Shown here: positions 1 to 6,731 of the stretch, piece by piece | Position numbering within the stretch: the stretch's first letter is position 1 | Layout: each line of letters opens with the position of its first letter | Assembly (NCBI GenBank): GCA_020201305.1 | Contig: JAIVHC010000018.1 | Span: 1 to 10,825 of the forward strand | Direction of reading: 5' to 3' | Source: Geobacteraceae bacterium | GTDB taxonomy: Bacteria; Desulfobacterota; Desulfuromonadia; Desulfuromonadales; Desulfuromonadaceae | Length of the DNA: 10,825 nt | Translations under genes and position numbers: made by a program | The notes under the pieces: generated by a model | Told to the model about the DNA's origin: nothing | Database searches by the model: none | Seen by the model: the letters and a program-made list of their open reading frames with translations, nothing else

Positions 1-2090
1 TTGTGAGCGTGGTGGTTACCATGGGGCTGCTGATCGGTCTGGGCTACGACGTCCATATCATGAGCAGCATGATTGCGATCTTCCTCATGCCTATTGCGGT
101 GGCGGATTCGGTGCACATCTTGAGTGAGTTCTACGATGTGTACCCACGCTTTAAAGACAAGGCACAAAGCATCAGGCACGTACTTGCCCATCTGTTTAAA
201 CCTATGCTGTATACCTCTCTCACCACCATGGCCGGGTTTGCCTCGTTGGCGTTTACCCCCATCCCTCCGGTGCAGGTGTTCGGCCTCCATGTCGCGTTCG
301 GGGTGGGGCTCGCGTGGCTGCTGAGCATGGTACTGATCCCTGCGTATATTATGCTGTTCCTCAATCCGCAACGTATGAAGATGCCGGAACTAGAGCATGC
401 GGAGAATACACCCCTGGCGAGGTTTCTGCGCCGCCTGGGACGGATAGGTTTCAATGCCAGTGGCAGGGTTCTGCTCGTGGTGGTGGCAGTGATGCTTGTA
501 TCTGCCTACGGTATCAGCCGCATACAGGTAAACGACAATCCGGTAAAATGGTTTGAACCTGAACATCGGATTCGGGTCGCCGATCGAGTACTAAATGAAC
601 ATTTTGGCGGCACCTATACCGCATATCTGACCTTCAGCGAGAAGCGCCCTGCAGGCAGATGTAGCTGCAGCGATAAAGCGGAAATTATTGAAAACCGGGT
701 GCAGGAGAAATTTGCGCGTGACTTTCCCGCCGCGACCCGAAGCTTTATTTCCACGTTGGAAAAGGTCAGCGCAGCGCAACAGAGTGTGCAGGGCTGCAAT
801 CTGGACAAGTGCTTTTATCAACTCATGCGTAAAGCAGAAGAGCTGGATAAGCAGATAAGCTCCGGTTGGGGTATGTTAGCGGATGAGATCAATTACATGG
901 AAGTGGAGGGACTCACCGTTGGAGATCTTAAAGCGCAACTCGAAGACCTGGGCGCTGAGGTAGCCGATGAGCGCGGAATACTCCTTGAAGAACTGCAATC
1001 CTCTGCGCAACTCGAAGGGGCGGCGCTGATGGATGCCGCGCTGGATTTATGTTATGCGCGGCTCGACAAATCCTTTGCCGACCTTGTTCTCCATCTGCAG
1101 GCAGAGCTTACCGCACCACCATTCAAACAGCCCCGGGTGTTGCGCTACATTGAGGGGCTCCAACAACATCTCAACAGCACTGCGCAGGTGGGTAAGGTAA
1201 CCTCCGTGGTTGATGCGCTGAAAAAAACCGCGTATGAATTACGCTATGTGGCCCCCCCGGCCGATGCCCCCGAGGCAGAGCGACAAACCTATCGGGAGCG
1301 TAATGAGGCAAACTACGCCGTGCCGGAGTCCGCGTCAGCGGCCGGGCAGATATATGTCCAACTCGAAGGGATGAAAAAGAAAGACAGTCTCTTCCACATG
1401 GTTACGCGCGATTATGCCGAAGCCAACATGTGGGTTCAGCTCAAAAGCGGCGACAATAAGGATATGGAACAGGTTGTTGCCGCCGTTGAGAACTATATGC
1501 AGGAGAACCCGCCTCCACTGGAGTTGAAAGCGAAGTGGGCCGGGCTTACCTATCTGAATGTGGTATGGCAGGATAAAATGGTACGCGGGATGCTCTCCTC
1601 CCTGGGGGGAAGTTTTATCGTGGTTCTGGTGATGATGGCGTTGCTGTTCCGTTCTCCCGTCTGGGGTCTGCTTGCGATGGTGCCACTCTCTGTTACCATT
1701 GTCACCATCTACGGCATTATCGGTCTCGTAGGCAAGGACTACGATATGCCGGTAGCGGTGCTATCATCTCTGACCCTGGGACTCAGCGTTGACTTTGCCA
1801 TCCATTTTCTGCAACGTGCACGCGAGAAACAGCGCGAACTCGGAGACTGGCGCCAAACCTGTGCGGCAATGTTCAAGGAACCGGCCATGGCCATAACGCG
1901 TAACGCCATAATCGTGGCAGTGGGCTTTACCCCGTTGTTGCTTGCACCCCTGGTGCCTTACCAGACGGTAGGCTTTTTCCTCGCTACTATAATGATCCTT
2001 TCATGGCTCGCTTCGTTGCTGGTACTCTGTGCCCTGCTCACCCGCGTACAGCGCTGGGTTTTTACGCCTGAACGTAATCGTTCAACTTAA
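1..2090 (+). CDS. RND/MMPL-superfamily permease, C-terminal part (5' end outside window)
   Basis: This is an inner-membrane, proton-driven transporter of the RND/MMPL superfamily, probably exporting a lipid or other hydrophobic cargo. The frame is open from the first base; the GTG at base 3 is probably an internal valine, not a start. Residues are counted from that codon. Helices near 2-40, 66-86 and 91-120 close the first membrane half. A helix near 155-172 opens the second half, a periplasmic domain spans about 175-525, and five helices lie between about 530 and 685. Buried acidic motifs typical of RND pumps are present in both halves: PIAVADSVHIL (D35) and GLSVDFAIHFL (D597). The first helices and first periplasmic loop lie upstream of the window. 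The second loop is unusually long: residues about 212-374 are helix-rich with cysteines at 220, 222, 265, 270 and 350. The gene is followed 11 bases later by the LolA-like gene. The family call is firm; the substrate is unknown. Confidence 0.9.
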   Translation, partial: VSVVVTMGLLIGLGYDVHIMSSMIAIFLMPIAVADSVHILSEFYDVYPRFKDKAQSIRHVLAHLFKPMLYTSLTTMAGFASLAFTPIPPVQVFGLHVAFGVGLAWLLSMVLIPAYIMLFLNPQRMKMPELEHAENTPLARFLRRLGRIGFNASGRVLLVVVAVMLVSAYGISRIQVNDNPVKWFEPEHRIRVADRVLNEHFGGTYTAYLTFSEKRPAGRCSCSDKAEIIENRVQEKFARDFPAATRSFISTLEKVSAAQQSVQGCNLDKCFYQLMRKAEELDKQISSGWGMLADEINYMEVEGLTVGDLKAQLEDLGAEVADERGILLEELQSSAQLEGAALMDAALDLCYARLDKSFADLVLHLQAELTAPPFKQPRVLRYIEGLQQHLNSTAQVGKVTSVVDALKKTAYELRYVAPPADAPEAERQTYRERNEANYAVPESASAAGQIYVQLEGMKKKDSLFHMVTRDYAEANMWVQLKSGDNKDMEQVVAAVENYMQENPPPLELKAKWAGLTYLNVVWQDKMVRGMLSSLGGSFIVVLVMMALLFRSPVWGLLAMVPLSVTIVTIYGIIGLVGKDYDMPVAVLSSLTLGLSVDFAIHFLQRAREKQRELGDWRQTCAAMFKEPAMAITRNAIIVAVGFTPLLLAPLVPYQTVGFFLATIMILSWLASLLVLCALLTRVQRWVFTPERNRST

Positions 2091-2101
2091 TGGAGGGGAA
2101 A

Positions 2102-2905
2102 ATGAATTTACATATTACATCAAGGCAATATCTTCTTGTGGCTGTCATTGTGCTGGTTTTTTCCGTGGGTGCCCATGCCCGGACCGAACTCAGTGCGGAT
2201 GAGATTGTCGAACGCGCCAACCAGGTCTCCTACTATGCCGGAGATGACGGGCGTGCGGATGTACATATGCAGATAAAATCGGGCGACGGAGTGACGCGGG
2301 AGCGTAAATTCACCCTGCTGCGCAAAAACGAAGGGGAGGGGAAACAGAAGTTCTACGCTTACTTCAGGGCCCCGGCCGATGTGAATCAGATGGCATATCT
2401 GGTGTGGAAGAACCCGGATGGCGATGACGACCGCTGGCTGTGGCTCCCGGCTCTGAATCTGAAGAAACGCATTGCACCCGGGGACAAACGCACCAGCTTT
2501 GTGGGCTCCGATTTTCTCTATGAGGATGTTTCCGGGCGCAGCCCGGCTTTGGATGAGCATGTTCTGCTTGAGAGCTCTGATTCCGCGTATGTGATTGAAA
2601 ATACCCCCAAAGATCCCGCTGCGGTGGAATTTTCCCGCTATGTTGTCCATATTGATGCGGAGACATTTCTCCCCACAAAAGCGCTATACTATGATCACAG
2701 CGATAATCTTTATCGCCGTGTGAGTGCGGAATCTGTTGAAACCATTCAGGGGATCCCCACCGTGATGGAGTCTAAAGCTGAAGATCTGCAGCGCAAGAGT
2801 GTGACTACCAATACCTTTTCGAATGTTGAATACAATATCGGTCTTAGCAGCCGCATTTTTACTGAGCGATTCTTGCGGCGTCCCCCGCGTGAGGTGATGA
2901 AGTGA
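2102..2905 (+). CDS. Periplasmic LolA-like outer-membrane lipoprotein-sorting family protein
   Basis: This is a predicted periplasmic protein of 267 residues in the LolA-like family often annotated 'outer membrane lipoprotein-sorting protein'. Residues 1-26 form a signal peptide ending AHA. The mature protein carries the family hallmarks: a WLWLPALNLKKRI segment (112-124) and a SFVGSDFLYEDVSG segment (132-145). Such proteins are thought to form a half-barrel that binds acyl chains, although its cargo here is not known. An in-frame ATG at 2090 overlaps the permease stop codon. I chose ATG 2102 because GGAGG at 2092-2096 sits 5 bases before it and the signal peptide then starts cleanly. The position between an RND permease and an outer-membrane barrel supports a role as the periplasmic shuttle of a three-part envelope system; that role is inferred. 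It is not classical LolA, since the lolCDE genes are not adjacent. Confidence 0.85.
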   Translation: MNLHITSRQYLLVAVIVLVFSVGAHARTELSADEIVERANQVSYYAGDDGRADVHMQIKSGDGVTRERKFTLLRKNEGEGKQKFYAYFRAPADVNQMAYLVWKNPDGDDDRWLWLPALNLKKRIAPGDKRTSFVGSDFLYEDVSGRSPALDEHVLLESSDSAYVIENTPKDPAAVEFSRYVVHIDAETFLPTKALYYDHSDNLYRRVSAESVETIQGIPTVMESKAEDLQRKSVTTNTFSNVEYNIGLSSRIFTERFLRRPPREVMK

Positions 2906-4045
2906 TGCAGTTCGCGCCTAAGACCTGCCATGTACGCTACGGCCTGTGGATGCTTGCCGGAGTGTTAGCATCCATCCTGGTGCTGACACCCCGTGTGGCT
3001 TTGAGTCTTGGGGTGCATGGATTTGTGGATCTGCGCTCCGGCATGCGTCTTCAGGATGACCCCCACCAACGCGACGCGATTCTGAACGAAGCCCGCGCGC
3101 AGTTGGATGTAACCCACTACGGCCCGGTGGCACTGTGGAAACTGCGTGCCGATGCCGTATGGGACGAAGCCGCGGGAGAGTATGAGCAGGATTTTGAGCG
3201 CGGTTACGGAATTCTGGATCTGCGTGAAGCCAATGCTCTGGTTACTCCCCTTGATTTCATGGATGTAAAAATCGGACGTCAGATCCTGACCTGGGGCACC
3301 GGGGATCTGCTTTTCATCAACGACATGTTTCCCAAGGACTGGCAGTCATTTTTCAGCGGTCGGGATGAGGAATACCTCAAAGCGCCATCCGATGCGGTGT
3401 TTGCGAGCATGTTTTTCTCCTGGGTCAATGTCGATGTCGCGTATATGCCGGGGTTTGAGCACGACCGCTATATCAGCGGGGAACGTATCTCCTACTACAA
3501 TCCTATGCTCGGGCGCCGTGCCGGCGCCGATGATCCTCTGCAGGTGGAGCAACGGCGTAGCTGGTTTGCGGATGACGCCCGGCCTGTTCCATGCCGAGGC
3601 GGGCTACTACGATTCCTTTGACGATCGTGGCGGCGATGATCCCCTTATCCCTAACAGTGAATACCGCCTTCTGCTCGGCTATGAGCAGGAACTCAGGCGC
3701 AACCTCTCTGCCGCACTCCAGTACTATCTGGAGTATATGCAGGATTACAGCGCCTACGAACGTTCCCTCCCCGCAACCCAGCCCCAACGCGACCAGGATC
3801 GCCATGTGCTCACCCTGCGCCTTACGCAGCTGGCCATGAATCAGAATCTGACCCTGTCACTGTTTACCTACTGGTCTCCGTCGGATGCGGATATGTATCT
3901 GCGTCCGTTGGTGGAGTACAAAGCCACTGATGAATTGAAGGTTTTTGCCGGAGCGAATATCTTTTCCGGGCGTGATGCGCACACCTTTTTCGGCCAGTTT
4001 GAGGACAACACCAACGTATACGCTGGTGTGCGCTACAGTTACTGA
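2905..4045 (+). pseudogene. Outer-membrane beta-barrel protein, broken by an internal frame change (probable deletion)
   Basis: Two plus-strand frames together encode one outer-membrane protein. The first part (2905 to a TGA at 3619-3621) has a signal peptide (about residues 1-34) and barrel segments with GRQILTWGTGDLLFINDMF and, later, SGERISYYNPMLGRRAG. Homology-like sequence then jumps to the next frame near base 3576. There GLFHAEAGYYDS continues to a C-terminal YAGVRYSY ending at the TGA of 4043-4045; a terminal aromatic residue is the usual barrel-assembly signal. From ATG to stop the two parts do not add up to whole codons. As I remember this family, about 50 residues with several strands lie between the RRAG region and the AEAGYYDS region, and they are missing here. 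This favours a deletion of length 2 modulo 3 over a simple one-base insertion. ATG 2905 overlaps the upstream stop (TGATG) and has AGGTG at 2892-2896; GTG 2902 is an alternative start. An assembly or sequencing error is possible. Confidence 0.75.
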
Positions 4046-4917
4046 TGCATGATGTGGGGCACAATCAATCATCCCACGAAGCCGGCGGCACGGATCTCAG
4101 CCCCATAGAAGACTCCGTTTCAGTTGAGGTTTCAGCCGCACCACCCCCGCTGTTTGACATCCACTGCCACTGTGGTTTGTCAATAGAGGGAGCCCCTCCT
4201 GCGCAACCCGGAATGTATGAACTGATAGCCACTGCCCAGGTGCGCCACTGGGAGCAACTGCTGCCGCAACTTGATGCGGCACGAAAACGCTTCGGCGCCC
4301 TGGGACTGCATCCCTGGTATGCTGACCAGTGGGATTCTTCCTGCGCTGCGCGCCTTGAAACACTTCTTGCCAGGCCGGAAGTTCTTGGCGTCGGTGAGGT
4401 CGGGCTCGACCCCGCAGCAGGAATAAATATGCAGGTGCAGGAACAGGTGTTGCGCGCGCAGATCCGCATGGCACTTGAATTCGACAAGCCCCTTATTCTT
4501 CATGTGTCTAAGGGATATTCTGACGTTTTACGCATATTGAAGGACGAGAAAGCCGAGCGTGTCGGCGGAGTGGTGCATGGGTTCAGTGCCGGTGCCAATA
4601 TCGGCAACGCATTTAGCCGTCTGGGTTTTTACCTGGGGATAGGCCCCTTGCTCCTGCGCAAAAATGCGCGCAAACTCCCCCAGGCCTTGCGCCATCTTGC
4701 GCTCGAACATCTGGTCCTCGAAACCGATGCACAAGGAGGGATGGAAGGATATGCCAGTTCGACGGAGCGTACCAGGGTGCTTGCATTCATTGCGCACCGC
4801 TTGGCAGAACTGTACGCCATCAGCCCTGAGCAGGTGCGCCGCCAGGTGTGGCACAACAGCTGTGAATTACTCCGTCTCGATCCTGACCCATGCGAAGAGC
4901 CATGCAAGGGGATATAA
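4045..4917 (+). CDS. TatD-family metal-dependent hydrolase
   Basis: This is a predicted cytoplasmic TIM-barrel hydrolase of the TatD family (3'-5' DNA/RNA exonuclease or D-aminoacyl-tRNA deacylase type activities are known for members). It has 290 residues. All metal ligands are visible: DIHCH (H40, H42), GEVGLD (E118), LILHVSKG (H153), VVHGFSAG (H178) and LETDAQGG (D228). The start ATG overlaps the barrel gene's stop as TGATG. The catalytic DIHCH normally lies within the first few residues, but here about 36 polar residues precede it. There is no in-frame ATG closer to the motif, and only a GTG at 4054 offers an alternative, so the extension is either real or starts at a nonstandard codon. 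The next gene overlaps its stop by one base. Family membership is secure; the exact substrate is not. Confidence 0.9.
   Translation: MHDVGHNQSSHEAGGTDLSPIEDSVSVEVSAAPPPLFDIHCHCGLSIEGAPPAQPGMYELIATAQVRHWEQLLPQLDAARKRFGALGLHPWYADQWDSSCAARLETLLARPEVLGVGEVGLDPAAGINMQVQEQVLRAQIRMALEFDKPLILHVSKGYSDVLRILKDEKAERVGGVVHGFSAGANIGNAFSRLGFYLGIGPLLLRKNARKLPQALRHLALEHLVLETDAQGGMEGYASSTERTRVLAFIAHRLAELYAISPEQVRRQVWHNSCELLRLDPDPCEEPCKGI
4906..4911 (+). promoter_or_regulatory. Ribosome binding site fixing the tcdA start
   Basis: AAGGGG lies inside the end of the TatD gene, 5 bases before ATG 4917. That ATG shares its A with the TatD stop codon (TAATG). This placement favours 4917 over the in-frame ATG at 4890, which would give a longer overlap and extra residues with no family counterpart. 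Confidence 0.65.
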
Positions 4918-5678
4918 TGCTTATGCCGATGACAGTCACGCACAACGAGGTTTTTGAACGTCTGTATCTACTTGCCGGAGCGCGGCATGTAGAACGGATG
5001 CGTACCCGCCACGCTCTGGTTCTGGGCATCGGGGGCGTGGGCAGTCATGTGGCAGAGGCGCTGGTGCGTGGCGGGATCGGGCGCATAACCGTGGTTGATC
5101 CGGACAGCATTGCGCCAGGTAATATCAATCGCCAGTTGTATGCGCTACAACCGGAGATTGGCGTACCTAAGGTTGAGGTAGCCGCACGCCGTTGCAAAGC
5201 GATAAATCCCGAGTTGCACATAACCGCCTTGCAGCTGAGTTACACAGCAGAAACCTCTGCACAGCTCCTTTCACCTCCGGTGGATTACGTGTTTGACTGC
5301 ATTGATAGCATCAGCGCAAAACTCGACCTTATTGAGCGTTGCAGCACTGCCGCCATCCCCCTTATTTCCTCCATGGGGGCGGCGAACAAGATCGATCCCA
5401 CCCAGATCCAGATAGCGGATATTTTTTCTACCCGCATTTGCCGGATGGCGCGCATTGTGCGCAAAGAGCTGCGCCGCCGCGATGTTCATACAGCACTGCC
5501 AGTGGTCTACTCCACCGAAGCGTTTCATCCTCTCCCCCATTCATCCACCGAACGTAGAACAGGCTCAGACTGGAGCAAGGTGCCTCTCGGCACAACCTCC
5601 TATATTCCCCCTCTATTCGGGTACATGATGGCCGGATATGTATTGCAGGGGTGGATAGACGCCGACACAAGAACCTGA
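4917..5678 (+). CDS. tcdA: TcdA/CsdL-like tRNA threonylcarbamoyladenosine dehydratase (E1-like, ThiF family)
   Basis: This is a ThiF/MoeB/E1-like ATP-dependent enzyme. TcdA converts t6A at position 37 of ANN-decoding tRNAs to the cyclic ct6A form. The protein has 253 residues from the chosen start. The nucleotide-binding motif GIGGVGSHVAEAL (G37, G39, G40, G42) is followed by VVDPDSI (D61, D63), the NRQ motif (71-73), K85 and FDCIDS (D127). The segments GAANKIDPTQIQIADI (154-169) and PVVYSTEAFHPLP (195-207) match the TcdA branch rather than ThiF or MoeB. No ThiS/MoaD partner is nearby, which also fits TcdA. It is the last gene of the unit and is coupled to TatD by a one-base overlap. No convincing rho-independent terminator was seen after it. 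Confidence 0.85.
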   Translation: MLMPMTVTHNEVFERLYLLAGARHVERMRTRHALVLGIGGVGSHVAEALVRGGIGRITVVDPDSIAPGNINRQLYALQPEIGVPKVEVAARRCKAINPELHITALQLSYTAETSAQLLSPPVDYVFDCIDSISAKLDLIERCSTAAIPLISSMGAANKIDPTQIQIADIFSTRICRMARIVRKELRRRDVHTALPVVYSTEAFHPLPHSSTERRTGSDWSKVPLGTTSYIPPLFGYMMAGYVLQGWIDADTRT

Positions 5679-5746
5679 AGATCAGAGTTTGCCCCGCGTC
5701 AGCTCTTGAGTTGAGGCCGCACCTGTGGCAGGCTGCATTAGCAGAT

Positions 5747-5758
5747 ATTGTATACAAT
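5747..5758. promoter_or_regulatory. Perfect 12-base palindrome, candidate operator
   Basis: ATTGTATACAAT equals its own reverse complement. It ends 5 bases before the -35 element of the predicted sdhC promoter. The GT..AC core with flanking A/T resembles operators of GntR/FadR-type regulators, but no such regulator is in the window. Position suggests activator binding or repression at the promoter edge; the protein that binds is unknown. Confidence 0.45.
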
Positions 5759-5763
5759 TTCTT

Positions 5764-5792
5764 TTGCAATTTTGTAAAACGGTGTTTAGAAT
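5764..5792 (+). promoter_or_regulatory. Predicted sigma-70-like promoter for sdhCAB
   Basis: TTGCAA (5764-5769) and TAGAAT (5787-5792) are separated by exactly 17 bases. The -10 matches consensus at 5 of 6 positions and the -35 at 4 of 6. Transcription would begin near 5799, giving a leader of about 240 bases before sdhC. This is the best promoter match I found by eye in the intergenic region. Confidence 0.5.
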
Positions 5793-5892
5793 GGATCGCA
5801 ATATTTGATCCCGCCTGATGGCAGTGTTGTGTCATGCAATATACCGTAGTGCGGGTGTTATGTTCTATATGCGTATTATAAAGGGGGGTATT

Positions 5893-6000
5893 ATGTTGCT
5901 GAAATATGTTAATTGGAGGTCGCCACCACCGAGAGACACATTCCCGCTTCTTGACGTGAATGGCGGTACAGAGTCAGGAATACAGGTGCAGCAAAGCTAA
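5893..6000 (+). CDS. Possible small ORF (35 codons) in the sdhCAB leader
   Basis: ATG 5893 is preceded by AAGGGGGG (5881-5888) at 4 bases and opens a 35-codon frame ending in TAA at 5998-6000, 42 bases before sdhC. The peptide begins MLLKYVNWRSPPPRD and has no transmembrane helix, signal peptide or motif that I recognise. The frame stays open upstream to an ATG at 5818, but the ribosome binding site favours 5893. It could be a leader peptide or a chance frame. Its base composition is not clearly coding. Confidence 0.25.
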   Translation: MLLKYVNWRSPPPRDTFPLLDVNGGTESGIQVQQS

Positions 6001-6042
6001 TGCCTGTGTTCATAACTAATCAATTGAAGGATAGGTAAAACT

Positions 6043-6720
6043 ATGCAAATGCTACAAAACTCTGTTGGAAGAAAGCTTGTGATGGCAGTGACGGGGCTGT
6101 TCCTGTTCCTGTTTGTCGTTGTCCACCTGCTTGGGAACTCATCAGTGTTTATGGGCGCTGATGGTATTAATTCTTATGCAGAGCATCTCCACGCCCTGGG
6201 TCCGGTTGTATGGATCTTCCGCCTGGTATTGCTCGGTCTCTTTGCCCTGCACATCTTCTTCGGTATTCAACTTACTTTAGAGAATCGTGCCGCACGTGAA
6301 ATTGAGTACAACGAAAAGAAAAACCTGCGCACCTCTTTCGGTGCCCGGACCATGATCTACACGGGTCTGATTATTCTTGCGTTTTTGCTTTATCACCTGT
6401 TGCATTTCACAATGCACGTAACCAATCCTGAGATCTCCGTGGGCGCTCTTGCTCCGGATGCTCTGGGACGGGCTGACGTGTTTACTATGATGGTGCTCAG
6501 TTTCCAGAAGTTCTTTATCAGTCTGGTTTATGTCGGTGCTATGGTAACGCTGTTGCTGCATCTGAGCCACGGTGTACAGAGTCTGTTTCAGACCCTGGGC
6601 TGGCTGGGTGCCAACTCTCTTCCGGTAATGGAAAAGGTTGGTCGCGCTGCTGCTGTTGTTATTTTTGCTGGCTTTATCTCTATACCGGTGTCCATACTTC
6701 TGGGCCTGATTAACGTTTAG
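6043..6720 (+). CDS. sdhC: Succinate dehydrogenase/fumarate reductase cytochrome b558 subunit (type B, five-helix)
   Basis: This is the membrane anchor that carries heme and exchanges electrons with the quinone pool, with the active site of the complex facing the cytoplasm. Its 225 residues have five hydrophobic helices, near 13-35, 53-78, 103-127, 155-178 and 200-222, as in the single-subunit anchors of type-B enzymes (Wolinella FrdC, Bacillus SdhC). Candidate heme-ligand histidines are H28 (VVHLLGN), H70 (ALHIFFG), H118 or H121 (YHLLHF) and H173 or H176 (LHLSHG). H28 and H70 coincide with known Bacillus subtilis SdhC ligand numbers. Type-B anchors usually work with menaquinone. The start has AAGGATAGG upstream; ATG 6049 is a less likely alternative. 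It is the first gene of the sdhCAB operon, and sdhA begins 11 bases after its stop. frdC would be an equally valid name. Confidence 0.92.
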   Translation: MQMLQNSVGRKLVMAVTGLFLFLFVVVHLLGNSSVFMGADGINSYAEHLHALGPVVWIFRLVLLGLFALHIFFGIQLTLENRAAREIEYNEKKNLRTSFGARTMIYTGLIILAFLLYHLLHFTMHVTNPEISVGALAPDALGRADVFTMMVLSFQKFFISLVYVGAMVTLLLHLSHGVQSLFQTLGWLGANSLPVMEKVGRAAAVVIFAGFISIPVSILLGLINV

Positions 6721-6724
6721 GAGG
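6719..6724 (+). promoter_or_regulatory. Strong ribosome binding site for the GTG start of sdhA
   Basis: AGGAGG overlaps the sdhC stop codon (TAG, 6718-6720) and lies 7 bases before GTG 6732. It supports GTG as the true start, giving the N-terminus MILDGKCPTGPIEK that I associate with this flavoprotein in Geobacter-like bacteria. Confidence 0.75.
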
Positions 6725-6731
6725 GTACATC

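Larger units (their letters stand above)
5679..6042. other. Intergenic region with control elements for sdhCAB
   Basis: These 364 bases between tcdA and sdhC hold no conserved gene that I recognise. Content, left to right: no clear terminator for the tcdA unit; a perfect palindrome (5747-5758); a sigma-70-like promoter (5764-5792); a short inverted repeat GGATC/GATCC at 5793-5797 and 5807-5811 around the expected transcription start; and a possible small ORF at 5893-6000. A weaker ribosome binding sequence, AAGGATAGG (6027-6035), precedes sdhC. The expected transcript leader is about 240 bases, long for a housekeeping operon. Confidence 0.6.

Noticed and set aside
2120..2650. Minus-strand open frame of 176 codons opposite the LolA-like gene
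   Set aside because: It lies wholly within a well-supported plus-strand gene, shows no recognisable motif, and is a shadow frame.
3365..3576. An independent gene starting at ATG 3365 in the second frame of the barrel locus
   Set aside because: Before about base 3577 this frame has no barrel-like sequence; the first frame carries it instead, so 3365 is only the nearest ATG in the shifted frame.
4045..5678. A defence cassette (QatD-like TatD protein plus an E1-like enzyme)
   Set aside because: The E1-like gene has TcdA features and no ubiquitin-like, E2-like, QueC-like or ATPase partner is present, so housekeeping functions explain both genes better.
5869..5880. TATTAT (5874-5879) as a second promoter for sdhC
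   Set aside because: No acceptable -35 sits 16-18 bases upstream and the extended TGN motif is misplaced.
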